Position numbers and translations under genes: made by a program. The notes under the pieces were generated by a model that saw only the letters and a program-made list of their open reading frames with translations, did not search any database and was not told the origin of the DNA. 64,000 nucleotides of DNA from Hetaerina americana. Its lineage: Eukaryota > Arthropoda > Insecta > Odonata > Calopterygidae. The DNA is taken from NCBI GenBank assembly GCA_022747635.1, contig JAKTNV010000238.1, forward strand, positions 1 through 64,000, written 5' to 3'. Positions 33,545-43,903 of the stretch are shown in pieces. The first letter of the stretch is position 1, and every line of letters starts with the position of its first letter.

Positions 33545-35060
33545 AACTCTCCCCCAACCTCCGATCAACACCCTCCGCCACCCTCTGGACTACACTCTCC
33601 CTCAATCAATGACCAATCATCAACCGCAAATATAAGAACTGCTCTATTGAGCATAATTACGAAACCTCACTCTCCTACTGACAGTAAAACCCTTATTAGC
33701 ATCATCACCAATGACCTTTTACCAGCCCTTCTTCAACTTGTAAATGGTGACCAATTAACAAATAAACAACCACTTCCTTAAAGTTTTACAATGGAACTAA
33801 GTGGCATAAAAAACAAAAAACAAGAGCTAAACCTCCTAATAACCAATTTTTATCCAGACATCATCCTTCTTCAAGAAACCAAACTTAATAATAGCCAAAC
33901 ATTTAATTGTCCAAATTACTCTATAATCAGAAGAGATAGAGCCAATGATCCTGGTTGCGGGGTCATGATCCTATCCAAAACTAACCTACTCTTCACATAA
34001 CTTCAACCCCCACCCACCCAAAAACTGGAACTCGCTGGAATAGCAATAAAAGGAGTTACTGGGACCCTTAACATTTGGTCAGCCTACTTTTCACCTTCAT
34101 CCTCAAAGTCAGACGCCCCTGGCTTATCAGCACTGTCATCCCTATTGCACCCAAAGCTCATAACAGGTGGTGAGTTAAACGCCAAACATTCTGCCTGGGG
34201 TTGAAAAACCTTTACAACACGAGGGTGAGCCCTTCATAAGCTCCTAGTTACCAAAAATATCGCAATTCACTCACCGCCTTTACCTACCCCCTTCCATCAT
34301 CACCCCCACTCCTCCGATATCCTGGATGTAGTTCTATTATCCGCAGATATCGCATTCCAAATCCTTAACCTAGATAATTCAGCCTCGGACCACTGCCCCA
34401 TATTTTACTGCATTCCTACCCTCCTTCATACAACCAGAACTAACTAGAAGAGTTAACTTGAAACTATTTAAAGAAAACTGCTTGGCCATTAACCTTATCC
34501 CATCTCCTGCTAGCACTCCAGACAGCATAGAGAAAGCGGCTCAAGATTTTACAAGCACCTTCACCAAAATCATTCATCGCTCTTGCTACCCTCCTTCTCC
34601 GGCCTGCATCGCTGGTGCCACACTACATCAAGATATTTTGCGCATAACTTCCCTTAGAAACAAGGCCAGAGCCCTCAGGGCAACGCACTCATCTCCGCCA
34701 AGATAAAATCGGCTTCTGTGCATTTCGAAACCTTGTAACATCCAAAACTAGAACACATTGGGAAAAAACTTGGCAAGAGAAAATAAGTTCATTCTCACAT
34801 AACGACAATTCGGTATGGACCCTAGCCCACTGTCTGCGAAGGAAAAAGGTACCCATCCCGCCAATACCACATAATGGGAGATCACTATACGATGACTGCG
34901 AAAAAGCAAATACCTCTGCCGACTCCCTCGATTGCATTTTAAAAAACCATAATACATCCTCGTTGGATTCAGAAGCGTTGAACAGCGTTGAACAGCATCT
35001 CTTGCCTGTCACTTTACCTATTCCACATATTCCCGGAAATTACTCCTCAAGAACTTTACT
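33545..35060 (+). pseudogene. Jockey-like LINE: ORF1 tail and endonuclease
   Basis: The end of ORF1 reads ANIRTALLSIITKPHSPTD and LLPALLQLVNGDQL. ORF2 starts at 33791: ELSGIKNKKQELNLLITNFY, PDIILLQETKLNN (catalytic Glu), GCGVMILSKTNLLF, then past a stop LITGGELNAKHSAWG (GGDFNAKH with D-F changed to E-L), SDILDVVLLSADIAF and SASDHCPIFY (SDH motif). The C-terminal linker continues in other frames to about 35060, where an LTR end abuts at 35066. No RT is reached. Confidence 0.78.
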
Positions 35061-35065
35061 CCATT

Positions 35066-35190
35066 TGTCGCGTGGACATAGTAGGATTGGGTTCGTGGAA
35101 TCAAAGAGGGGCTTTCAATGCAATACATTTATTGGACTTACTACACAAGGAGTCCGGCCCGGAAGGAAAGAGGAAGCGTAGAGACAACAG
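35066..35190 (-). repeat. Solo LTR (minus), downstream part
   Basis: A reverse complement of 39545-39669 over 125 bases. Read on the minus strand it holds AATAAATG (possible poly(A) signal) and ends ATGTCCACGCGACA. The latter mirrors an LTR start TGTCGCGGGGACAT found at 39417 on the same strand. The two pieces are read as one solo LTR cut by the Jockey element between them. Confidence 0.68.
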
Positions 35191-38100
35191 CCGGTTCGGC
35201 TTCCGTAAGAGATTTCCACAACCTTTAGTGTCTTCAGTCACTGCTCTGCTTTGCTTATAGAGCAGTTTCTTGCAAGGGCTCTTGCGTAGCCCTTACACTG
35301 CCCCTTTCCAGTCTCTAAGGCTACTAAAGCGAGAAGAATTCTTCTGCGTTGTCAGTCGTTTGATTTATTCCCGCTTCGAGCAGCCTTGGCTTCTTCTTTG
35401 CCGGAAGGGTGTCTTGCTCGTCTTGGGATGCTATGGGGCGCTAGTAGCGGTCCCATGGCCAGACCCTTTTGTCGCCAACCCGGAGAATTACTTTTACTTC
35501 CGCTTCTGCCGCTTTTATGAAGAATTTTCCAGATATTCTAGGCAGAAGGACGTCCAGGGTTTCCAGCTTTCCGTCCTCGTGCATCTCGGAAACGCGTGCG
35601 TAACGACCGCGTGCCATGATGTCACGAAGAGCAGAATTCAGCACCACCTGAATTTGAGCGAGACTCGTTCGCGACACTCCTGACCATACCGGAGCAGCGT
35701 ACGTGATGACAGGCAGCACGCACGCTTGGTACAGTCTACGCTTCGTGTCCATACTCAGGACCGGCGGGCGGATAATCGGCCGGAACCGATTAAGCGCCGC
35801 GAATGCCTTTCTACGTACACGAAGCGCTTGGGCGTTGCAAAGGAGTTTCCGGTCCATCAGCACTCCGAGGTAGGTAACTTCGGATTCCCGCGGTAGGGCG
35901 ACTCCATTCACAGTTAGGTTCACTCCTGGCGGCCGACCATTTTCCGGATGGAAGATGATCGCTTTCGTCTTCTGTGCGTTAACAGCAAAGCGCCATCGGC
36001 GGTACCATTCTAGGAGATCCGCCAAGCGCTCTTCAGTCTTAGCACCGCGGTCACTTTCTGCCAGGAGCAGCACAGGAGGGCCGTATCGTCGGCATAGAGA
36101 GACAGGATCTCGAGGTTCCCACGTGGAGTTGGAATGTCGTGGGAGTAGATATTGTAAAGCAGTGGTCCGAGGACTGATCCCTGGGGCACGCCGGCGGAGA
36201 TCCGACGCACCATTGAATTCGCCCCGAGCCATTGCACGGTGAATGTCCTGCCTCTCAAATAGGAGTGAACCATCCGAACAATCCAAGGTGGGAAATGGAG
36301 TCGTCTCATCTTCAACAAGAGAGCCGGATGCCAGACGCAATAGAACGCCTTACTGACGTCGAAGAAGACCCCAGCAACCGCCATATTCCTGTTGAAGCTG
36401 TCCGTGATGAAATCCGCCGTTCGCACCAGCTAATGGACTGTGGAATGCCGCGCACGGAAACCAAACTGCTCCTCCGGGAGGATGTCATTCTCCCGGACGA
36501 AATCAGTCAGCGGCCGTTGCAGCAGCCGCTCGAATATCTTACCGAAGCCGTCGAGCAAGGAGATAGGCCGGAATTCTCCGGGACCCATCACCAATTTCTG
36601 CGACTTTGGCAGGCAGACGATTATCGCTCTTCTCCAAGTGGTCGGGAAGTAGAAAATCCTGACACAGCCATTAAGGAGCTTTGTCAGCGTCCTCACCGCC
36701 GCCTTTGGAAGCTCCCGAATGACCACATTGGGAATGTTTTCGCTTCCCGGGGCCTTCCTCGTGCGAAGGCGACGTATTGCCTCTTTGACGTCCTTCTCGT
36801 CGAATCTCGGAATTTCCAAGGCGTCTTTCAGATCGGCGTCTCCGGCTCTTTCAAACGCCTCATTTTCTTCTTCAATCTCGGCAGAAGCGGAATTCCCAGG
36901 ATTGGGTGAAAAGCTGCAGACCAAGTGATCAGCGAGCAGTTCCGCCTTCTACATGGGAGATCGTGCCTCCCTGTCTCCGTCGGTAATAATCGGGTCCAGT
37001 CTTTGAGGGGCCCGCAGCCTCCGGCATATCTTCCACACCGACGGCAGGTCCTCGTTGCCGTCTTCCAAAAGGAACTCCTCCCGCAGGTGCGCCTCCCAGT
37101 GGTCCGATCGCACCTCCCGGAGGGCATCCTGTACCGCGTTGGCCGAATGTGCGTCTCATTGACAGCGGCGACTATGGCTCCCTTCTCCTGGAGGAACGCC
37201 CGTAATTCCTCGCGTCGGCGAAGAATTCCGTTGGCGTTCCATTGCGCAAGCAGGACGGGTCGTTCAGCCATGGTTGGTTGAATTTCCGATCCTTCTGCGC
37301 ACCAGCTCTTCCAGGAGTGAGAGGAGAAGTTTGCCCTGCGTCGAGGTGACGAGTTTCTTCAAGGTGCATGCAATAACGGCAATGGTCTGCCATAATTCCT
37401 GGTCCTCTCTGTCTGGTGTCAGCGAGGACTCTGCGGAAACTGGAGACTTATCAGTTGATGTCCCCTCTCTCCGTTTTTCCTGTTTCTGGCTTGGTTTTTC
37501 GCCTTCTTCACTTGCCGTTCGGAGGGTGTTCCCAAGCGCCCTCTGGGTTGGCTTCGTAATGGCTATTCCTTCTTCCCCGGTGGTGTTCGGGGATTTCTTC
37601 TTCTGCTTCTTTTTTTTCTTCTTCCCTTCGGAAGAAAAAGGAAGGGTCGCTTCTTTCGGAGGGAGGCTGTCGGGGGCTGACAAGTTCCCCTTGTTGGCCT
37701 CTCCTACGGCTGGCGCTGGTGGTGGTTCTCGGACCGCCTCAGAATCCCTGGGTGGATCTGTGATATCCACCTCCATGTTCCCCTCTTCTCCGGAGAGAGC
37801 CTGAACCTTGTCCTGAGAAGGGCCCTTCAGGATTGCTCCGTAGGTTGTAGCGTGATCGACTTGTCGGAATGGTTTTTGTCCCGGTTCCGATGCCGGTTTT
37901 TTGGACGCCTGCTTCCCTGGCGCTGGCTTGCGTGTGTTCGCCGCTCAGCCTCCTGAAAGGCGGGACACCGGCGAGAGACGGCCGCATGAGGTCCTCCGCA
38001 GTTCGCTCAGATGGCATCTTCTCCTCTTCCTCGGGAGCATTCCTTGACTGCGTGTGCTCCAGCACAGCGCAGGCAGCGTTTCGCACACCAGCAAGCTATG

Positions 38101-39185
38101 CCGATGTGTCCAAACCGCATGCAGTTGCTGCAGTGGAGTTGACCTCTGTCTCCACGGTAACGCTCCACAGTGACGTAGCGGTGGCAGAGCTGGCGGATGT
38201 CCCCGGGGGCGATGGCCGATGGAGTCTTTACCACGTTCGCTACGTGGCCATCTATGGGGACCGGTTTTCCCACCTCCGTGACCGTAAGCCGACGTACGCT
38301 ACGAATTTCGTATCCGAGGGATCTGAGTCCCTTGATACCATTTCGAGTGCTATCCATCGAGAGATACCCTTGATGAAAAGCTTCATCCCTTGCACCCTTT
38401 CAATTGGCTGCGAGTGGTGTTAGATTTTCTTGCTCTGCAGCAAGGAGAGTGCCTTTTCATGCCCCTCTCTGTTGAAGGTGATGATCTGGATTAAAGCTCT
38501 TCGAACTTCAAAACCGAAAGCATCACCTATGTCGCCCGACAGCTGGTCAATCAGTCCCTGTACGTCGGCGACCCCATAGGCGACGATAGGCGGTGGTCGC
38601 AGCGTCCTAGGTGCCGGTGCCGGTAGAGGTGTGGCTTCCGGGACGGCTGCGTCGTTCGTCAGAAGCGGTTTCCTTTTCTTCCTCTTGGAAGAAACCAAGG
38701 TAAATCCGTCGTCGCCTTCCCCCTCCTCTGTGCTCAGCGCAAGCTCCGCCCTATCGTCTCCTTGAAGATTCGGCATCCGCGTAACCGCGGAATCTTCTGG
38801 CTTCTGGTTCCTTCCAGATGCCTTCTTTCGCTTGACGCCGCCTGCGGTGTCCTTCACCACCTGGCCCTGTACAGGGCCGAGGTCTGCTGTTGCCTCCGTT
38901 GTCCCGCTTCGGGCCTTCGTCTCCTCCAAGCACTGCGACGGGCTGAGAGCCAAGGCTTCAACACCTGATGATGAATTTGCCGAAGGCTTAGATACCACCG
39001 GCAAAACAGCTGGAGGTTCTTTGCCTTGCGGACGATTATTCCCACGCTGTGTAATTCTCTTCGTGGACATGAAGTCTCCGAAGGAGTAGGCACGACGGTG
39101 CGTCTTCCTCCTCACCTGGACCACCGGAAAAGCAGAGTTGCTAGAGGACATCCGAAGAAGGTAGTAGGCTCTCGTCTGATGTCTC
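35191..39185 (-). mobile_element. Jockey-clade LINE inserted in a solo LTR
   Basis: The minus strand carries ORF1 (gag-like, about 39199 to 37264) and ORF2 (37271 to about 35441), which overlap by a few bases (ORF2 ATG at 37271-37269, ORF1 stop just after). This is the usual Jockey arrangement. Most of the endonuclease is deleted and there are several frameshifts, but RT is long and keeps YADD. Edges are approximate: the right one lies between the LTR TATA-like box and the ORF1 start, the left one near 35191-35207. Confidence 0.82.
35441..37271 (-). pseudogene. Jockey ORF2: endonuclease stub and reverse transcriptase
   Basis: The endonuclease begins normally (VLLAQWNANGILRRREELRA, then VAAVNETHIRP with the catalytic Glu). 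It then jumps into linker sequence, losing most of the nuclease. RT: IRRLRTRKAPGSENIPNVVI, EFRPISLLDGFGKIFERLLQ, EEQFGFRARHSTVH, a stop at 36430, FFDVSKAFYCVWHPALLLKM, GVPQGSVLGPLLYNIYSHDI, catalytic ILSLYADDTALL (about 36084-36110). A frame change near 36030 leads to KTKAIIFHP, VTYLGVLMDRKLL and YQACVLPVITYAAPVW. The catalytic residues are intact; the frame is not. Confidence 0.86.
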
Positions 39186-39199
39186 CTTGATTCTGGCAA
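37264..39199 (-). pseudogene. Jockey ORF1 (gag-like, zinc knuckles)
   Basis: Starts MPESRRHQTRAYYLL at 39199. A long basic, Ser/Pro-rich region has Lys/Arg runs (KRKKRKP). A structured segment follows (VQGLIDQLSGDIGDAFGFEV, SRWIALEMV, SVRRLTVTEVGKPVPIDGHV). Then come zinc knuckles: CSNCMRFGHIGIAC, then CLRCAGAHAVKEC. A long hydrophilic tail contains KKKKKKQKKK. Family knowledge: this protein packages the element RNA and guides it to the nucleus. Frame changes occur near 38345-38420, 38050 and 37760. Confidence 0.8.
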
Positions 39200-39417
39200 T
39201 CAAGTTGGGGCGCTCGGGGTTTATATATGAATTCCCAGGTACAAAGACCGGGCGCTGAATTCCGTATCATTAGCGGTAGGGGAAAGAGCAGGTTATCCTC
39301 GGTAGGGGGTGACTGTGTCCAGCCACTGTTCACCAAATTTGCTATCGCGGATTTTGCGAAAAGGACACTAGCTCGCATGAGTCCTTCTAGATGTCCGAGC
39401 ATCATGTCCCCGCGACA
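39186..39417 (-). repeat. Solo LTR (minus), upstream U3-like part
   Basis: On the minus strand it begins TGTCGCGGGGACATGATGCT, runs through a GC-mixed stretch and reaches a TATA box at 39220-39227. The 3' continuation is at 35190-35066. Together they make about 357 bases, close to the 385-base LTR of gypsy B. The 20-mer that starts it is repeated 69 bases further out at 39468-39487. Confidence 0.58.
39220..39227 (-). promoter_or_regulatory. TATA-like box in the solo LTR
   Basis: The minus strand reads CATATATAAACCCC. It sits about 190 bases into the proposed LTR, followed by a GC-rich stretch, as in LTR core promoters. Jockey LINEs normally have no upstream TATA, so this belongs to the LTR. 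Confidence 0.55.
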
Positions 39418-39487
39418 TTGTGTATTGAGACTGCCATCTACTTGGCTTTTCCGAAACATTAGAACTAGCATCATGTCCCCGCGACAT
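39399..39487. repeat. Duplicated 20-mer LTR terminus
   Basis: GCATCATGTCCCCGCGACAT occurs at 39399-39418 and exactly again at 39468-39487. The motif ATGTCCNCGYGACA also closes the LTR copies at 35066 and 39669. This looks like LTR ends brought together head to head. Confidence 0.7.
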
Positions 39488-39544
39488 CACCCCGGCTTTG
39501 AAATCAAACTGTGAGCCCCATAGAAGTCAACCTTGCTTTCTCCG

Positions 39545-39669
39545 CTGTTGTCTCTACGCTTCCACTTTCCTTCCGGGCCGGACTCCTTGTGTAGTAAGTC
39601 CAATAAATGTATAGCAATGAAAGCCCCTCTTTGATTCCACGAACCCAACCCTACTATGTCCACGTGACA
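39545..39669 (+). repeat. gypsy A 5' LTR, 3' portion
   Basis: 125 bases shared in inverted orientation with 35066-35190. It contains AATAAA at 39602-39607 and ends CACGTGACA at 39669. Four bases later a TGG-initiated primer-binding-like site follows, which fixes this as an LTR end in plus orientation. The 5' part of this LTR cannot be delimited. Confidence 0.7.
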
Positions 39670-39672
39670 TAT

Positions 39673-39689
39673 TGGTGTCAGGTGTGGGG
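39673..39689 (+). promoter_or_regulatory. Primer-binding-like site, gypsy A
   Basis: TGGTGTCAGGTGTGGGG begins four bases after the LTR end. The site in gypsy B (TGGTGTTTGGTGAGGGG, 50702-50718) starts at the same distance. LTR elements prime DNA synthesis from a tRNA 3' end (CCA pairs with TGG) at this place. Which tRNA is not determined. Confidence 0.6.
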
Positions 39690-39804
39690 TGGCGGAGTCT
39701 TGGAGCGGCTTATTTAAATGCAACTTGCCTTCCGTCCATCATGCTTCATTCGTTTGATTGAATTTCGATTTAAGAAGTAGTTACGCGTAATGCCAAAAGA
39801 AAAT

Positions 39805-40342
39805 GCCACCCTCAGTGTCTAAAAAATAAATAGTTATACTTTAATGCATGCTCCTCCACTAACCTTATGTGTTTTGTTATAATAACCCATTCTTTCCGCA
39901 TGACATCATTCGTGTTCTGTTCATCTGTTTTTAAGTTTCCCTTTCAGTCCCTCTTCCCTCCCGGCAGGGGGAAATTCCTGCTACCTGCAACGTTGGGTCG
40001 AATTCCCTTCCTTTTACTGTCTCTTTGGGGGGTTGAGTGTTTTGTGGTGCATTTTCATGTGGTAGTGATGTTTCACATTCTTGCTTGCTGTGTCCTGGCT
40101 TGCGTGTTTTAGGATGGCTTTCGTGCTGTATCCTGGGGTGCAGTTTTTTGTTGTTTTGCGGTGTATGTGTTTGCATGAGTATTGGATGGAGGGAGTTTTG
40201 CATGAGTGTGTGCGCTGCTGGGTTTAATTTTTCGTGTTGTTTTTTGCATGTGGTATTTTTCGTTTTTACGGTTGGTGACCTAACACCCCCCGCCACACGC
40301 CCTTGCGGCGGCTTGCGGGGTATTATGTAGATGTAGATGTGG
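39805..40342 (+). mobile_element. CR1/L2-like LINE, 5'-truncated copy C
   Basis: About 540 bases matching the 3' end of copies A and B, from TGCCACCCTCAGTGTCTAAA to the hairpin and (ATGTAG) tail. It holds no coding sequence beyond the last codons. It is inserted in the gypsy A leader. Severe 5' truncation is the usual outcome of LINE insertion. Confidence 0.88.
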
Positions 40343-40438
40343 ATGAAACTAACCCCATTTTTTTAATAACGAGAATCGGTTATATTGCTAACATATGGCG
40401 AATGAATTTTGTCCTAGCCGTATTGTCTTTAAATAATA

Positions 40439-41484
40439 ATGGATTTCGGTGGCAAGGGCACGTATGGGCGCTTTGGCGAATCTCTGCCTTGGAAGCGTGA
40501 TTTATCTCCAAACAATACGAACTTAATTGATTTTACTTCCGCTGTTAATATGATAGAAAGCGCCCGTTTCCCCTCCGACGATGCAACAAACATTTTCAGC
40601 ACATCACATTCATTTAATTCCGAGTGTTAACGGTGATGGGGACGTAAGCATCGAGGAACAATCTTAAGTTAGTGAGTCATCTTAGCGGGTGGAGTGAGAA
40701 TCAGACCTTCAGCGTAGCACGGCTGCGTCTGAGCGGTACCGCTGCCGAATTCATTAAGTCAAATCCTCATGTTATTGAGTCTTATGAACTTTTTTCTAAA
40801 CTAATGAAAAAGCGCTTCATTCCCAAAATTTCACTCGTCTCCGTTGAAAGAATGTTCACAAGCTGTTTGCAACGCCCCTTGGAAAGCGTGAACGAGTATT
40901 CTTCCCGTCTCAGGGAATTGGGACGAAAACTAAGAGATGCTTTTCTAGACCCAGACTCACAAGCGACAGGAATTATGCTCGAGAACCGCCTCCTCTCACA
41001 GTTCTTGGTCGGACTTAGGGAAAAATTGGGCGATTCGTGCTAGTGCGCAATCCAAGAACCATGCAAGAGGCTGAGGAATTTGCTAACCTAGAGGAATTCA
41101 ATGCTCGTAATTACTCAGGCGTTAGGGAAGTAAACTTCTTGCAGAACCATGACTTTGGTACGCCCGTGCGCAGTCCTAACGTGAAGACACCGACAACCTT
41201 TCCGTACAGTGACCCGACACGATATTTCACAACGAGTCATGTTCAACCCCATCTCGAGCCAATCTTAAACCCCACTGTGAGCCCTAGTCTTTCGGATCAA
41301 GTGTACGCAATCCAGGCAAATGTACACCCGAAGCCTCCACAGTCTACACTGCCGGTGGGTGGAGGGAACGTAACTAATGCGCCTCGGACTTCTAATTACT
41401 GTAAAAAGGTGGGACTCATCGCGCGCTATTGCCGTACAAAACCCCGCGCATTTTATAACTGTGGGGAAGGGAGCCATGTCAGTA
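40439..41484 (+). pseudogene. gypsy A gag, 5' part
   Basis: Starts MDFGGKGTYGRFGESL, comparable to MDGLNPHRLGNPNPF of gypsy B, with stops and frame changes near 40630-40672 and 41040. The capsid-like core reads VARLRLSGTAAEFIKS, YELFSKLMKKRFIPKISL and LESVNEYSSRLRELGRKL. This is the typical retrotransposon gag helix pattern ending in LVGLREKLGD. Zinc-knuckle sequence starts NYCKKVGLIARYC and FYNCGEGSHVS, where LINE B interrupts. Confidence 0.8.
41476..41484. repeat. Left target-site duplication of LINE B
   Basis: ATGTCAGTA recurs at 46453-46461 directly after the ATGTAG tail. Part of 'ATGT' is ambiguous with the tail. Confidence 0.75.
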
Positions 41485-41946
41485 TCATTCTCTGCCTGGC
41501 TTCTGCCGAGAACAGACGTGCTCGAGCTCGCTCCCTAGAACCGGTTCGACCCTGCCTGAGACTACCTGCGTGCCTGCTGTTACTTCTGTGTTTGTTCTTC
41601 CGTAGTGAAGTGTAGTTTAGTGTTAGCTTTAATTTTGTGAAATAGTTAGTTTATTTAGTTTTTGTGCTGTTTATTATTAGTTTTTAATAGTTTGGTGGTA
41701 TTCCTAGTGGGTACTCTTAGTGGCTTGCGGTGGTTTTTGTCCGTCGAATCTAATTGGTTATCGGTGAGTGTTTTATTTTCTTTACCATCTTTTTTCTTTC
41801 CTTTCTTTACTTACTTACAAAGCGTAACTTATTGATTGAGCTAAATTTAACTAACCCCTCTTAGAAATTTTAGCCTATACATTTTAGCGTATATCGTATA
41901 GTGTATACAGGTTAGCTTTTGTTGGGAACTAAGTAGTTTAATTAGG

Positions 41947-42966
41947 ATGGCTTCATCTAGGTCCCCTGTTGCCATGCTCGAAGGCACTGGCGAATGCGCG
42001 GCTTTAAGGGCCCGTATCGTCATGCTGGAGAGAATGGTGCGGGAGCTTCGATCGGAGATCGCCGGCCGGAGGGCTCCCCTCGGGAGAGATGGTGCTCGGG
42101 GTGGGAATACGAAAACCCGCCACGCCCATATGGGTGCACGGATTCGTCCGAATGCTACACGTGGCTGGGCGATTAGAGACCTACCCCGTGTCCCATCTCC
42201 CAACGAGGGAGTGTCTCACGTCCGTAGGTCAGACGATTGGAGGGTTGTCTCTCGAGGCAAGGGGAAGGTAACGCTGCGGCGTGGATTGGACTCTGCGGAG
42301 GCAGATACCATCCCCGTCTCCAACAGGTACCAGGTGTTGTCGGATGACAGCACCACCGTACCTGCAGCCCCTACCCCTACTCCGAGGGCACTGCCTAGGG
42401 TAAGACGACAGGGAACGGGAAGGGAGGGAATTGTAGTAATAGGTAGCTCGAATGTCCGTCGTGTAATGGTCCCATTGAGGGAAAGGGCGCGCCGCGTAGG
42501 CGCCGATCAACGGGTGACCGCCTGGTGTATACCAGGCGGAGGAGTTCCTCAGGTGACGAAGGCGATCGAGGTGGTGGTCAAAGGCACGAAGTGCTCTAGG
42601 CTGCAGGTCGTGGCCCATGTGGGCACCAACGACGTCACGGAACATGGATCCGAGGAGGTCCTCCGTTCCCTTAGGGAACTGAGCTCCGAGGTGAAGCGCG
42701 TCAAGGGCGTCGAGGGGGTTCGGCTGGGACTAACAGTCTGCAGCATCGTTCCGAGGGAGGATCGCGGGTCTCTGGTTTGGAGCCGAGTGGAAGGCATAAA
42801 CCAGAGACTATCGAGATTCTGCTCGGACATAGGAGCCTCCTTCGTCGACCTCAGACCAACCCTCCGATCTTGCAGGACTCCCCTTAACCGATCTGGGGTC
42901 AATTACACGGCGGAAGCGGCGAGTAAGGTAGCGGATAGGATACTCGACCACTGTAGGCTTTTTTAG
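41947..42966 (+). CDS. LINE ORF1 protein with SGNH esterase-like domain (copy B)
   Basis: 339 residues, nearly the same as copy A (MASSRSPVAMLEGTGEC start, coiled-coil-like LERMVRELRSEIAGRR). The esterase blocks IVVIGSSNVRRV, HVGTNDVTEHG and SGVNYTAEAA show one notable change: the block V His of copy A (VHYT) is Asn here (VNYT). That would remove the candidate catalytic His if this is an active hydrolase. The end differs from copy A (CRLF against CRPFLG) because of a T-run length change. Confidence 0.82.
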   Translation: MASSRSPVAMLEGTGECAALRARIVMLERMVRELRSEIAGRRAPLGRDGARGGNTKTRHAHMGARIRPNATRGWAIRDLPRVPSPNEGVSHVRRSDDWRVVSRGKGKVTLRRGLDSAEADTIPVSNRYQVLSDDSTTVPAAPTPTPRALPRVRRQGTGREGIVVIGSSNVRRVMVPLRERARRVGADQRVTAWCIPGGGVPQVTKAIEVVVKGTKCSRLQVVAHVGTNDVTEHGSEEVLRSLRELSSEVKRVKGVEGVRLGLTVCSIVPREDRGSLVWSRVEGINQRLSRFCSDIGASFVDLRPTLRSCRTPLNRSGVNYTAEAASKVADRILDHCRLF

Positions 42967-43078
42967 GATAGAGGGCAGGTCACTTAGTGGGTCAATAACA
43001 CCTGGGGATAGCGCGTATAATATTATTAATAAAAATATAAAAGTCATTGACAACACTGGCATTGATTTAGAAAGACAT

Positions 43079-43903
43079 GTGACACGCACTTCCCCACAAA
43101 AGCGTCCTAAATTACAGTCAGGCACTAATAAGGACGTTATTCAACATCAAAATAATTTAACTATACTTGTTATAAATTGCAGAAGCCTCAAGAACAAATC
43201 AGCAGATCTAGAACACATAATCCAAACTCATTCCGCTGATATAGTATTAGGCACAGAGAGTTGGCTGTGCAATGATATTAATGACCAAGAAATTTTCCCA
43301 ATAGATTTCAAAGTTTACCGACACGATAGAGATACAAGACCCGGAGGAGGGGTTTTCGTGGCAGTTAAAAGTCATTTTGAAAGCAGGCAAGTTTCATTTG
43401 AAAATAATAACATAGAAAGTGTTTGGTGCACCTTAATACGGACCAATCAACCCAACATAAATTTATGCTCTTTCTACAGACCTCCAGACTCAGATTTGAA
43501 AACACTTCACACCCTCAACGATCAAATTCACAAGTTTACACGTAAATATAATAACAGCATAAACATAATTGGTGGCGACTTTAACCTCCCTGGTATAGAT
43601 TGGGACAGCAATATCGTTAAATCTGGGACCCGCGATCGCGAATCTTGCAATTCCATGATAAAATTGGTTCAAAGAAACTCCCTTCATCAAGCAGTACGCA
43701 TGCCCACCCGTGGAAAAAACATATTGGATCTATTTCTTACAAACACGCCGGAACGTATTATTAGAGTATCAACTGATGAGGGCTTGAGTGACCATAAAGC
43801 AATTAATGTCCATTTGGACATAGCAATAAAAAAGATTGTTAAACCAAAAAGAAAATTTATAATTACCATAAAGCAGACTTTGAATCTTTTGCCAATCAAT
43901 TAA
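43079..43903 (+). pseudogene. LINE ORF2 endonuclease (copy B)
   Basis: Same domain as copy A with all visible motifs intact: VINCRSLKNKS, LGTESWLCND, GGGVFVAVK, NIIGGDFNLPGIDW and GLSDHKAINV. The frame stops after KQTLNLLPIN at 43903 because of the same missing base seen in copy A. Restoring one base would run it into the RT frame, so it is classed as broken unless the element uses recoding. Confidence 0.87.

Noticed and set aside
37264..37804. Plus-strand frame (37274-37804) with long Phe runs as a membrane protein
   Set aside because: It is the antisense of the lysine-rich tail of Jockey ORF1; the Phe run is the complement of the Lys run.
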